Shown here piece by piece: positions 45,406-53,025 of a stretch of DNA of 53,025 nucleotides. The first letter of the stretch is position 1. The number at the start of each line of letters is the position of its first letter. The notes beneath the pieces were generated by a model that saw nothing but the letters and a program-made list of their open reading frames with translations, did not search any database and was not told where the DNA came from. The stretch spans positions 1 through 53,025 of the forward strand of contig PAAT01000059.1 in the NCBI GenBank assembly GCA_002698965.1. Direction: 5' to 3'. Source of the stretch: Rhodopirellula sp. (GTDB lineage Bacteria; Planctomycetota; Planctomycetia; Pirellulales; Pirellulaceae). The translations under genes were made by a program, and so were the position numbers.

Positions 45406-46537
45406 TAGGAAAAAATTAATTTTATTTATTGTAACAGAGGATTGGTATTTTGTTTCTCATAGGCTCGATTTAGCCAAGTTTTTGATTAAGCATAATTATT
45501 GTGTAGCAGTTTTAACTAATGTTTCTAATTTCAAGCAAATGATTGAATCTTGCGGGATTAGAGTCATCCCTTTTAATATTAAAAGAAAAAGTTTAAATGT
45601 TATATCAAGTGCAATAATTTTGTTTAAACTTTTCAAAGTCATATACATAGAAAAACCAAGTATAATACATAATGTGGCAATTAAGCCAATTTTGTATTCA
45701 ACAATCATATCAATTTTTTTAAAATTTAATATGGTTAATTCTTATACAGGTCTAGGATACTTATTCACAGATTCAGATAAGAAGAAAAATTTATTAGAAA
45801 ATTTAATAAGGTTTATATTAACTAATATTTTTATTTTTAGCACAAATAATACAACTAAATCAATTGCCCAAAATAAACATGATTATAAATACTTGATAAA
45901 TTCATTTGGATTGAAAAAGGAAAATACCTTTTTGATAAAAGGATCCGGTGTCGATCATAATAAATATTCACATTATAAAGAAATATCTGGGCCAATTATT
46001 GTTACAATTGTAACAAGAATGCTTTATGATAAAGGGATTATTGAGTTTATTAATGCCGCAAGAATTTTAAATAAAAAATATAATAACAAATGTATTTTCC
46101 ATTTAGTTGGAAGTCCTGACCGGCATAATCCTACATCTATTCCTGAAGAGCAAATTTTACAGTGGGAAAAAGAAGGAATCATCAAATGGTTAGGTCACTC
46201 CAATGAAATTAGCAGAATATGGAGAAATAGTCATATAGCTGTATTGCCAAGTTATCGAGAAGGACTTCCGAAATGTTTATTAGAAGCGGCAGCATCTGGT
46301 AAGCCTATAGTTGCCACTAGTATCCCTGGGTGCAGAGAAATTATACAACACAACTACAATGGACTTTTAGTGCCAGTTAAGGATTCCTTTAAATTAGCAA
46401 TAGCCATCGAGTATTTGATAATTAACAAATCCGTTAGAGAAACAATGGGTAGAAGGAATATAGATTTAGTTAAGCGAATTTATTCTAATGATGCAATTTT
46501 CCCTCAAATTCTTAGTGTGTACAAAAAATGTTTTTAA
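45395..46537 (+). CDS. Glycosyltransferase family 4 (GT-B)
   Basis: A 380-residue GT4 enzyme starting at GTG inside the end of asnB copy 4. ILFIVTEDWYFVSHRLDLAK is the opening typical of WbpH/WbpT-like or PglA-like GT4 proteins, which act early on Und-PP-linked HexNAc sugars. HNVAIKPILY, YTGLGYLF, KGSGVDHNKYSH, VTRMLYDKGIIEFINAAR, VLPSYREGLPKCLLEAAA and GKPIVATSIPGCRE follow. Its place beside the WbpV-WbpL-WbpM-like genes supports a role as the second, early transferase of the repeat unit. Confidence 0.92.
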   Translation: MENNRKKLILFIVTEDWYFVSHRLDLAKFLIKHNYCVAVLTNVSNFKQMIESCGIRVIPFNIKRKSLNVISSAIILFKLFKVIYIEKPSIIHNVAIKPILYSTIISIFLKFNMVNSYTGLGYLFTDSDKKKNLLENLIRFILTNIFIFSTNNTTKSIAQNKHDYKYLINSFGLKKENTFLIKGSGVDHNKYSHYKEISGPIIVTIVTRMLYDKGIIEFINAARILNKKYNNKCIFHLVGSPDRHNPTSIPEEQILQWEKEGIIKWLGHSNEISRIWRNSHIAVLPSYREGLPKCLLEAAASGKPIVATSIPGCREIIQHNYNGLLVPVKDSFKLAIAIEYLIINKSVRETMGRRNIDLVKRIYSNDAIFPQILSVYKKCF

Positions 46538-46543
46538 AAAATA

Positions 46544-47473
46544 ATGAACATATTAATTACAGGAGGAACTGGATATCTTGGTAATTATTTAGTAAGAGCA
46601 TTAGACGACAATGAAAATAATATTACGCTTATATCAAGGGAAAAATTAGATAATAAATATAATAACGTTCAATGTGATCTAAATATCCAATCCATATCAT
46701 GTGAAACATTGCGTGGAATTGATATAGTTTATCATTTAGCAGCTGTTACACATGATATTAATAGCGAGAAAGATAATCATGATTATGATTTGTTAAATTA
46801 TTTAGCAACTAAAAAACTAGCAAGCCAATCGGCAAAATGCGGAGTAAAGAAATTCGTATATGTGAGCAGTATTAAAGCTAATACTCCTAAAGACTGCAAA
46901 AAAGAAATAATTAATGAGGAGGATGAATTTATTCCAGATGGAATATATGGCAAAAGTAAAAGAAAAGCGGAATTAGCTTTATTAGAAATTACAGAATCAA
47001 CTAATTTAAATGTCTTAATTATTCGCCCGGCATTGATTTATGGCCCAGAACTAATTGGAAATTTAAAAAAATTGGAAGAATTTTCAAAAAGATCGTTTCT
47101 GCCGACAATACCACATGTTAACAGTTATTTTTCAATGGTTCATGTCAAAGATGTTGTTAGTGCAATAACATTAATTGTAAGTAAAGATAGGAGTCGGTTT
47201 AGTATCTATCAAGTTACAGATGGCTATGAATATAATGCTAGTAAAATCACAAAAATTTTGACTACTGAAAATTGTGTTAAAAAATATTATTCTTTCCCTA
47301 AAATATTTTTTCTCTTTGTCTGTAGATTAGGGCAATTTATTAATTTTTTTATTCGTATTCCTATAAATATGCACTTTTATAATAAATTATTTAATGGAAC
47401 TAGTTATAGTAACAATAAAATTAAAGAATTAGGTTTTATGCCAAAATTTAATTTTGAAAATCGAAGAGATTAA
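46544..47473 (+). CDS. wbpV: UDP-4-keto-6-deoxy-HexNAc reductase-like SDR (WbpV-like)
   Basis: A 309-residue SDR. The NAD loop is GGTGYLGNYL, VYHLAAVTHD and YVSSIKAN follow, the YxxxK motif is YGKSK (DGIYGKSKRKAELAL) and IIRPALIYGP closes the core. The pairing of such a reductase with a WbpL-type phosphosugar transferase and a WbpM-type dehydratase is the known arrangement for making UDP-QuiNAc or UDP-FucNAc and putting it on lipid. The epimer formed cannot be told from the sequence. Confidence 0.8.
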   Translation: MNILITGGTGYLGNYLVRALDDNENNITLISREKLDNKYNNVQCDLNIQSISCETLRGIDIVYHLAAVTHDINSEKDNHDYDLLNYLATKKLASQSAKCGVKKFVYVSSIKANTPKDCKKEIINEEDEFIPDGIYGKSKRKAELALLEITESTNLNVLIIRPALIYGPELIGNLKKLEEFSKRSFLPTIPHVNSYFSMVHVKDVVSAITLIVSKDRSRFSIYQVTDGYEYNASKITKILTTENCVKKYYSFPKIFFLFVCRLGQFINFFIRIPINMHFYNKLFNGTSYSNNKIKELGFMPKFNFENRRD

Positions 47474-47477
47474 TTAA

Positions 47478-48497
47478 GTGGTAGAGATTAAATATATATT
47501 TATTTTTATATTCACTTTGATTATTGGGCTTCCGCTATATGTAATGCTCAATTATTATAATGTAATTGATAAACCAAATTCACGTTCGAGTCATAAGAAA
47601 ATTATAGTCAGAGGGGGAGGAATATCTGTCATATTAGCATATATTTTATCTGTTATCTTATTTAGTTATAATATGAATACTAACTTTTATATTTTACTTA
47701 TTTTATTAGTTTCTTTTACTTCGTTTTACGATGATTTGTTTAATTTAAATTCTATTATACGAATAATAGTTCACTTTGTTTCGGCTCTAGCTACAGTTAT
47801 TATATTAACCAATTTATATTCGAATAATATTATATATTCGCAGATTAATAGTTATTTACTAATAGCATTGGCTACAATCTTTATTGTTGGATATACCAAT
47901 GCTTTTAACTTTATGGATGGGATGAATGGAATGGCAGCTTTGCAAGCTATAATTTCGACTTTTGGAACTATTGTAATTTTGTCTTCAGACAGTGTTAGTC
48001 TTGATTTGGTTCCGCTAACTTATAATATTTTTTTAGGATGCTGTATGTTAGGGTTTCTTCCATATAATTTTCCTAAGCCAAGAATGTTTTTAGGTGATGT
48101 TGGGAGTATAACACTAGGATTTATTATATCAGTTAATTTGTTTTGGATATTACTACATTTTGGGCAAAAATATTTTATCCCATTAATACTTCTTCATATT
48201 AATTATATTTTAGAGACAAGTATTACATTAGCCCGAAGATTCTTTAATAAAGAAAAATGGTATTTAGCTCATAATGAACATTTTTATCAAAAACTTTATA
48301 GAGCTGGTAAAACTCATGTTCAAGTTTCCTTAACATATGCAATATTACAATTAATTGTAGTAGTGTTAGTTTCTAATTTTCTTAGTTACACATCATCTTA
48401 CAAATTAATTATTTCTTTTTCTATTATTTCTATATGGCTAGTTTTTTTCTTCTATTCGGAATGGTGTTTTAAGAATTCTAAAAATAAGGGAGCTTAA
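47478..48497 (+). CDS. wbpL: Undecaprenyl-phosphate HexNAc-1-phosphate transferase (WbpL/WecA family)
   Basis: An integral membrane glycosyl-1-phosphate transferase of 339 residues with about ten hydrophobic segments, starting at GTG. VIDKPNSRSSHKKIIVRGGG is the family's first cytoplasmic loop, FYDDLFNL has the DD motif, TNAFNFMDGMNGMA is the NxxNxxDGxxGLA region, PRMFLGDVGSITLGF the next acidic loop and HNEHFYQKLYRAGKTH the HIHH-like loop. The last motif with YRAG is the WbpL form. It would start the repeat unit by loading a 6-deoxy-HexNAc phosphate onto undecaprenyl phosphate. Confidence 0.92.
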   Translation: MVEIKYIFIFIFTLIIGLPLYVMLNYYNVIDKPNSRSSHKKIIVRGGGISVILAYILSVILFSYNMNTNFYILLILLVSFTSFYDDLFNLNSIIRIIVHFVSALATVIILTNLYSNNIIYSQINSYLLIALATIFIVGYTNAFNFMDGMNGMAALQAIISTFGTIVILSSDSVSLDLVPLTYNIFLGCCMLGFLPYNFPKPRMFLGDVGSITLGFIISVNLFWILLHFGQKYFIPLILLHINYILETSITLARRFFNKEKWYLAHNEHFYQKLYRAGKTHVQVSLTYAILQLIVVVLVSNFLSYTSSYKLIISFSIISIWLVFFFYSEWCFKNSKNKGA

Positions 48498-48516
48498 TTA
48501 ATATCCAATTATTATA

Positions 48517-50385
48517 ATGAAAGAATTAAAAAATTTTTATATAAAATACAAAAAGTTATTCTTTTTGCTATTATTATATTCGTTCGGATCTTTTTGCTGC
48601 TATTTTATTTCATGGCAATTTCGATTCGACTTTAATCCTCCATCTTCTTACAGGAATGATCTATTTTATTCGTCCATTTGGATAATCCCTATAAAACTTA
48701 CTATGCTGTTTTTGGCGAATCAGTTTTCAGGACTGCTTGCCTACTTTAGTATAAGAGACTTAATTAAATTATTTTTCGCTACAACTTCAAGTTCGCTTGT
48801 TGTGATGCTAGCCTCATTTTTATTAATTAATGATCTTAATTATATTCCACCGAGAGGAGTTGTATTAATCGATTATATTTTATCATTTATGGGGCTATCT
48901 GGATTGAGGTTAATGATAAGATTATACAGAGAGCAATTAAGGGATAAAGAGTACAAAGGAAGTAAGTTTTTAAATGTTGCTATAGTTGGAGCCGGCTACG
49001 CTGGATCTAATATTGCTAAAGAAATGCTAATGACAAAAAAATATGAGCTTAAGCCTGTTGTATTTTTTGATGATGATCCTAGTAAAATTAATTCTCAGCT
49101 ACATGGTATTCCTATATTAGGAGAACCGGATTTAATATTAACTGGAGATTTTGAATATAAATTAGATAAAATAATTATAGCACTGCCTTCATCTGCAGTT
49201 AAAAGAACCAGAGAAATTGTACAAATCGCAAATAGATCTAATATTGAATGCGAGATCATTCCTTCGATTAGAGATATAGCATCTGGTAAAATTCAGATAA
49301 GTAAATTGCGTAAAATACAAATTCAAGATTTATTGCAAAGAGATGTAATTGATCTAAATACCGAGAAAATTATTAGTCATGTAAAAAATCAAACTGTTTT
49401 AGTCACTGGTGCTGGTGGTAGCATCGGAAGTGAATTATCTAGGCAATTGGCAAATTTTGGAGCAATGAGTGTGATCTTAGTAGACCGGAGTGAAGGGGCA
49501 GTTTTTAATATACAAAAAGAATTACAGTCTGATGGCCTTGTTAACACTGTCCCCATTGTCGCGGATATTTTGGATGAACTTAGGATGGATTTTATATTTA
49601 AAAGTTTTAGGCCTAAAATTGTATTTCATGCAGCTGCGCACAAGCATGTATACTTGATGGAAAATCAACCTTCAGAAGCCATTAAAAACAATACAATTGG
49701 GACCAAGAAGTTAATTGATTTATCTATAAAAAATAATGTTAGCCATTTTTTGTTAATATCTACCGACAAGGCTATCAACCCAACTAGTGTTATGGGAGCT
49801 ACTAAAAGGCTAGCTGAAATATATTTAAAAAGTGTGGCTGCTAGTAATGTGTCTAGAATTAAATTAATGGCTGTACGTTTTGGTAATGTGCTCGGTTCTT
49901 CAGGAAGTGTTATACCAATATTTGAAGAGCAAATTAGTAATGGAGGACCTGTCACTGTTACCCATCCGGATGTTACTCGTTATTTTATGACAATTCCAGA
50001 GGCGGTAGGGCTTGTACTACAAGCAGGCGCTCAATCGAATGGAGGTGAAATTTTTGTGCTCGATATGGGTGAGCCTGTTAAAATTGTTGATCTAGCTAAA
50101 CAGCTTATTGAATTGCATGGATATAATTTGGGTAAAAATATAGAAATTAAATTTATTGGCCTTAAACCAGGGGAAAAGTTGTTTGAAGAATTAAGTCATC
50201 GCGCTGAGAATTTGGCCCCTACTGATCATCCAAAAATTTTGAGACTTATATCAGATGTCGATAAAAGTGCGGCTTTAGTTTTAAAGAAATATAATTATTT
50301 CGAAAATAGTCACAATATGGAGCCTCTTCAAATTAAAGTTAAATTAAATGAATTGATTCCAGAATATAAACCATATATAGAATGA
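48517..50385 (+). CDS. wbpM: Membrane-anchored UDP-GlcNAc 4,6-dehydratase (WbpM/CapD/PglF type)
   Basis: A 622-residue long-form dehydratase. Four hydrophobic helices occupy roughly residues 12-130. A CoA-binding-like Rossmann domain has VAIVGAGYAGSNIAKEM, and the catalytic SDR domain has VLVTGAGGSIGSELSRQL, FHAAAHKHVYLME and STDKAINPTSVMGATKRLAE, in which Met replaces the catalytic Tyr as in all WbpM relatives. VRFGNVLGSSGSVIPIF follows. The product, UDP-4-keto-6-deoxy-GlcNAc, feeds the WbpV-like reductase and WbpL. It is the last plus-strand gene of the locus. Confidence 0.95.
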   Translation: MKELKNFYIKYKKLFFLLLLYSFGSFCCYFISWQFRFDFNPPSSYRNDLFYSSIWIIPIKLTMLFLANQFSGLLAYFSIRDLIKLFFATTSSSLVVMLASFLLINDLNYIPPRGVVLIDYILSFMGLSGLRLMIRLYREQLRDKEYKGSKFLNVAIVGAGYAGSNIAKEMLMTKKYELKPVVFFDDDPSKINSQLHGIPILGEPDLILTGDFEYKLDKIIIALPSSAVKRTREIVQIANRSNIECEIIPSIRDIASGKIQISKLRKIQIQDLLQRDVIDLNTEKIISHVKNQTVLVTGAGGSIGSELSRQLANFGAMSVILVDRSEGAVFNIQKELQSDGLVNTVPIVADILDELRMDFIFKSFRPKIVFHAAAHKHVYLMENQPSEAIKNNTIGTKKLIDLSIKNNVSHFLLISTDKAINPTSVMGATKRLAEIYLKSVAASNVSRIKLMAVRFGNVLGSSGSVIPIFEEQISNGGPVTVTHPDVTRYFMTIPEAVGLVLQAGAQSNGGEIFVLDMGEPVKIVDLAKQLIELHGYNLGKNIEIKFIGLKPGEKLFEELSHRAENLAPTDHPKILRLISDVDKSAALVLKKYNYFENSHNMEPLQIKVKLNELIPEYKPYIE

Positions 50386-50386
50386 T

Positions 50387-50400
50387 CATTTAATTAAATG
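50387..50400. terminator. 14-bp perfect palindrome between convergent genes
   Basis: CATTTAATTAAATG lies one base after the stop codon of the WbpM-like gene and just before the 3' end of the convergent ligase gene. It could act as a weak bidirectional stop signal, but the stem is all A/T apart from its outer pair and lacks a clear U-run in the plus direction. A chance palindrome in AT-rich DNA is equally possible. Confidence 0.25.
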
Positions 50401-50411
50401 GTTATGCAGCA

Positions 50412-51923
50412 TTATTTTTTTGTTAGATATACTTTATAGTGATCTTCATTGGAAGAGGTTGATATTATAGCAGTGATTAATACTATTGAGAAAAGAATCG
50501 AATGAACCTGTAAAGGGAAATCTCGGAAAGCATGTATGGATATTCCTATCAGAGCGACTAGCCCATAAATTAAAAGGTTTCTATTATTGGTAAAGAAGAT
50601 GCCTATTATAGCTTGTAAGCTAATTACCGCTGCTAAAAGTATTATAATTAATGTGCCATATTTTCCAAATGTTAGAATAAACTCCAAGTAATCATTGTGC
50701 GCCCATGATTCCCAAAATGGGAAAGTGCCTCCTAATTCAAATTGGGCTACAGTTTCAAAACTCCCGGGACCTGATCCGAAAATCGGATATTCAGAAATCA
50801 TTTTATTGGTAACTTCATATATATAAGTTCTGTTGCTCATTTTATCGGTAAATATGTTCATCAATCGGCTTTCTAAAGCATCCCAGCCAAAATAAATTGA
50901 TCCAGTTAGCCCCAGGAATAGTGAGAAAATAAGAGTAAATCTTATTGATTTAGTGCTACTTTTTTTAAAAATAATTAATATTGTTGTTATGGCAAGTAAA
51001 CCAAGCATCACTAAGCTTCCTCCCCTTGAAGTCGAAATTATAGTGCCAATTAAGCAAAGTATTAAAATGGGTATAAGAATCATTTCGGGGCCATTGCCAA
51101 ATCGTTTTTTTCTTTGTCCTAAATTTTCGTGACTTAAGCTCATGAATAAGCCAAGGCAAATTGGCCAAACTAGATTTAAAAAAGAGGCAGCATTTGAGCG
51201 GTAAGCGAATGGCCCAAAGTGTGTGTTGCTACTAATATTCATTGTTGGCTCGATTAGAAAAAGTAGTCGCCCATTTTGCCCGTCGTAATATGAACGTTGT
51301 ATTATGCTCAGCAAGGCCAATACCCCTCCATTAATGCAAAATAAAAATATTAATTGTTTTATTCGAGGATTTATTGAATTTAAAATTTGGGGATCCTTGA
51401 GGGCTCCTTTCGCCCAATCGCGGATGGCCCAAAATACAATAATTAGGCCTAAATATTGCCAGAAGACAGACCAAGTTGCTTGAGCATCATAACTATGTGG
51501 TAATGCCTTATTAAATCCTTCGAAAAAAGTGTACTCGTGAGACTGGAGATTAAAGGATGCCCTAGCGTTGATTGCACTTGTCAGAATATAAGCAAGAAGT
51601 AAAAACATGCTGAGCAAGAGGGTTATATTACAAATTTTATTTATGAGGTTAAGACGTTTTTGCTTAAGGTTTAATGTGTTTTTTCTTTTTTTCTCCCAAG
51701 GTTCATATCTGGTAAATAATCTTGTAATTGTTTTAATGATTAAAAGTAATCCCAGTGCAAAAGCGGAATAATTCATTGTCCATATTGACCATGATTCTGT
51801 GGAGCCAAAGGCCCAAGGGCTAAAGATGATCATGAAATAAATTACGATTTCGGTCAGCTTATCTGACATTTTGAGAAGCCTAGGTTCCTCTACAAATTTT
51901 CGTCTTTTTTCTTTTGATCGCAT
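50412..51923 (-). CDS. O-antigen ligase/polymerase family membrane protein (WaaL-like)
   Basis: A 503-residue protein with about twelve hydrophobic segments. The Wzy_C signature is seen as IISTSRGGSLVMLGL and YPIFGSGPGSFETVAQFELG followed by FWESWAHNDYLEFILTFG, in which His and Arg residues known to matter in ligases are placed in large periplasmic loops. FRSN-like YRSNAASFLNLVWP precedes it. It is convergent with the biosynthetic locus and has higher GC, so it may be the resident ligase that attaches the finished polymer to its carrier, while the protein at 21809 polymerises. Polymerase and ligase cannot be distinguished by sequence alone. Confidence 0.82.
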   Translation of the reverse strand: MRSKEKRRKFVEEPRLLKMSDKLTEIVIYFMIIFSPWAFGSTESWSIWTMNYSAFALGLLLIIKTITRLFTRYEPWEKKRKNTLNLKQKRLNLINKICNITLLLSMFLLLAYILTSAINARASFNLQSHEYTFFEGFNKALPHSYDAQATWSVFWQYLGLIIVFWAIRDWAKGALKDPQILNSINPRIKQLIFLFCINGGVLALLSIIQRSYYDGQNGRLLFLIEPTMNISSNTHFGPFAYRSNAASFLNLVWPICLGLFMSLSHENLGQRKKRFGNGPEMILIPILILCLIGTIISTSRGGSLVMLGLLAITTILIIFKKSSTKSIRFTLIFSLFLGLTGSIYFGWDALESRLMNIFTDKMSNRTYIYEVTNKMISEYPIFGSGPGSFETVAQFELGGTFPFWESWAHNDYLEFILTFGKYGTLIIILLAAVISLQAIIGIFFTNNRNLLIYGLVALIGISIHAFRDFPLQVHSILFSIVLITAIISTSSNEDHYKVYLTKK

Positions 51924-52019
51924 CTATTTGGCTTGAGCAGACTATTTGGCTGCGCTGTTTTGAGAAAGTGTTTTTCCTTTTTTGTTTTCTGATTTTGGGT
52001 TGAGTTGCATAGTTGTCTT

Positions 52020-52778
52020 ATGATTTTGAATAAGATTTCGGGTCAAAAGAAGTTTCCTTTTCTTATTTCTGGAAGTGATACTAGCGTGGGCAAAACAGTG
52101 TTTTCTGGATTGTTGGGTAAATATTTAATGGGAATAGGATTGCGTACTTATTTAACTAAGCCGTTTTGTTCAGGTGCTTCTTTAGATATTGATTTTTTAA
52201 AAAGTGCAAGTAGTGATGGGGCTCAGGCTGAATTTAATTATTGGTATTGTGATGAGCCTGTTTCACCGGCTGCATGGGAATTGGCTACTGGTTGTAAAAT
52301 TGATTTTGGTGACATTGTTGATAGGCTTAAGAGAGTAATCGCAAGGCAAGATTGCGATATTTTGTTGGTAGAAGGGGCTGGGGGATTGTTGGCTCCGATA
52401 AGTGGTCAAGATTCTGTAGCTTCACTTGGGCAGCAGATTGAGGCTCGGTTATTTATTGTGGCGCCAAATCGAGTTGGAGTGATTAATCATGTTTTGTTAA
52501 CTGTAGAAGCAGCTTTACGCCGTGGGCTTAAAGTTTCTAGCGTTGTATTGATGGAGCAAGAAGAGAAGGATGCTTCTACAGTTAACAATGCAGAATTAGT
52601 TCGCATGCATATGCCTAATACACCTGATTTTAAAGGGGTTTTCGAATTTCCTTGGCTAGGTAAAGATGCTGATAATCCTGAACTGATCCCGCTAAATGTT
52701 AAAAAAGCCGAATCTGTATTAGAGAAAGTTTTTAATGAAGTTATAAAGCCATATTTTAATAATGATTCAAATAACTGA
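52020..52778 (+). CDS. bioD: Dethiobiotin synthetase
   Basis: ATP-dependent carboxylase that closes the ureido ring in biotin synthesis. The P-loop is FLISGSDTSVGKTVFSG. KPFCSG, with the catalytic Lys, is followed by WYCDEPVSPAAWE, and LLVEGAGGLLAPIS contains the Mg2+-binding Glu. Length (252 residues) is a little above the usual 220-230. I start at the ATG at 52020; an in-frame TTG at 52005 would add five residues. It is unrelated to the sugar locus, and no other bio gene is in the window. Confidence 0.9.
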   Translation: MILNKISGQKKFPFLISGSDTSVGKTVFSGLLGKYLMGIGLRTYLTKPFCSGASLDIDFLKSASSDGAQAEFNYWYCDEPVSPAAWELATGCKIDFGDIVDRLKRVIARQDCDILLVEGAGGLLAPISGQDSVASLGQQIEARLFIVAPNRVGVINHVLLTVEAALRRGLKVSSVVLMEQEEKDASTVNNAELVRMHMPNTPDFKGVFEFPWLGKDADNPELIPLNVKKAESVLEKVFNEVIKPYFNNDSNN

Positions 52779-52789
52779 TAGTCATTAAT

Positions 52790-52848
52790 TTGGTATATAT
52801 ATTTTTTTTTAAAAAAGAGGTTGACCTAGTGTTTTTTTAGCGTATTTT
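52790..52848 (+). promoter_or_regulatory. Strong promoter of an rRNA operon, with A/T-rich upstream element
   Basis: TTGACC (52821-52826) and TATTTT (52843-52848) are separated by 16 bp. An A/T tract resembling an UP element runs from about 52796 to 52816 just upstream. The downstream sequence contains rRNA leader signals (boxB-like hairpin, boxA), which makes an rRNA promoter the best reading. Confidence 0.65.
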
Positions 52849-52918
52849 GTCCGGCCCTTCAGTCGAGGGGCGCTCCCAAACAACGGACGTAAGTCCTTTA
52901 TTTGAAGTGTTGAATTTT

Positions 52919-52932
52919 GAGTCTTTTGACTC
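52919..52932 (+). promoter_or_regulatory. boxB-like hairpin
   Basis: GAGTC-TTTT-GACTC is a perfect 5-bp stem with a 4-base loop lying two bases before boxA. The order hairpin then boxA is that of rRNA antitermination (nut-like) sites. Confidence 0.6.
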
Positions 52933-52934
52933 GA

Positions 52935-52949
52935 TGTTCTTTGAAAACT
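52935..52949 (+). promoter_or_regulatory. rRNA antitermination boxA
   Basis: TGTTCTTTGAAAACT matches the boxA core of bacterial rRNA leaders, in the Bacillus-like form. It would bind NusB/NusE and keep RNA polymerase from terminating early in the untranslated rRNA transcript. Confidence 0.75.
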
Positions 52950-53025
52950 GAATTGCACAATAAGCAAGAGCCCCCTGAGGTTTCGTCTTTTTTTGTTCGG
53001 CGGAACCTGAGGACTCAAATCTTGC

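Larger units (their letters stand above)
52849..53025 (+). promoter_or_regulatory. rRNA operon leader (upstream of a 16S rRNA gene outside the window)
   Basis: This untranslated leader holds a small hairpin GGAC-GTAA-GTCC (52885-52896), a boxB-like hairpin, a boxA, and a long imperfect stem at the window end. In that stem GCAAGA (52964-52969) can pair with TCTTGC (53020-53025), and inside it CCTGAGGTT (52974-52982) can pair with AACCTGAGG (53004-53012) with one mismatch. This stem may take part in processing of the precursor. The 16S gene itself is not in the window, so the identification rests on these signals. Confidence 0.65.

Noticed and set aside
14318..50400. Genomic island inserted by an integrase or transposon
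   Set aside because: No integrase, transposase, terminal repeats or tRNA attachment site was recognised at either edge.
52809..53018. Minus-strand open frame of 69 codons at the right end
   Set aside because: It overlaps the rRNA promoter and leader signals; false open frames opposite rRNA leaders are common.

Overview
The window looks like chromosomal DNA of a Gram-negative bacterium and carries one long surface-polysaccharide (O-antigen or exopolysaccharide) locus. A member of the Verrucomicrobiota (Opitutae-like) is my best guess. The reasons are a type II secretion gene next to a Tat-exported Gfo/Idh/MocA oxidoreductase, a GbsR/MarR-type regulator at the head of the sugar locus, very few Shine-Dalgarno sequences, and a Bacillus-like rRNA boxA. 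The phylum is an inference; no rRNA gene lies inside the window.

Layout. Bases 1-1128 hold the tail of a type II secretion operon: a broken upstream gene ending in a 15-bp tandem repeat, then gspK. Next come a Tat-signal Gfo/Idh/MocA protein and a UDP-glucuronate 4-epimerase-like SDR (1152-3503). On the minus strand, 3517-7064 is an operon of three DUF21/CBS (CNNM/CorC-like) membrane proteins. A 233-bp divergent intergenic region (7065-7297) with inverted repeats precedes a cupin that lacks a normal start codon and a GbsR-type regulator.

The polysaccharide locus runs on the plus strand from about 7.3 to 50.4 kb. Its first part (8.2-14.3 kb, moderate GC) makes UDP-sugars: a UDP-xylose synthase and wbpA-wbpE-wbpB-wbpD homologues for a UDP-2,3-diacetamido glucuronic acid. 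From about 14.4 kb the DNA is markedly AT-rich. This part holds a NodU-type carbamoyltransferase, four AsnB-type amidotransferases (one split by a frameshift), SAM methyltransferases, a NodB-like protein, an O-antigen polymerase/ligase-like protein, a PglK/MsbA-like ABC flippase candidate and a WbqC-family protein. It also holds a nonulosonic-acid cassette (neuA, a 2-hydroxyacid dehydrogenase, neuB, a 2-oxoglutarate oxygenase-like gene, neuC, a KpsS-like protein) and a CDP-sugar cassette (rfbF, rfbG, an RfbC-like epimerase, a C-methyltransferase, a reductase, a CmcI-like protein). Several glycosyltransferases follow, then a WbpV-WbpL-WbpM-like trio that would start the repeat unit on undecaprenyl phosphate. 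Gene overlaps of 4-20 nt are common, pointing to one or a few polycistronic, translationally coupled transcripts.

Reading the locus as a whole: WbpM/WbpV/WbpL would place a QuiNAc-type sugar on the lipid carrier. The glycosyltransferases would add amidated diacetamido-uronic acids, a nonulosonic acid and a 3-C-methyl 6-deoxyhexose. The ABC protein would flip the product, and Wzy/WaaL-like proteins (21809 plus; 50412 minus) would polymerise or ligate it. No Wzx or Wzz was recognised.

The right end returns to moderate GC with a minus-strand O-antigen ligase-family gene, bioD, and an rRNA operon promoter/leader (promoter, boxB-like hairpin, boxA). A 16S rRNA gene probably begins just beyond base 53025.
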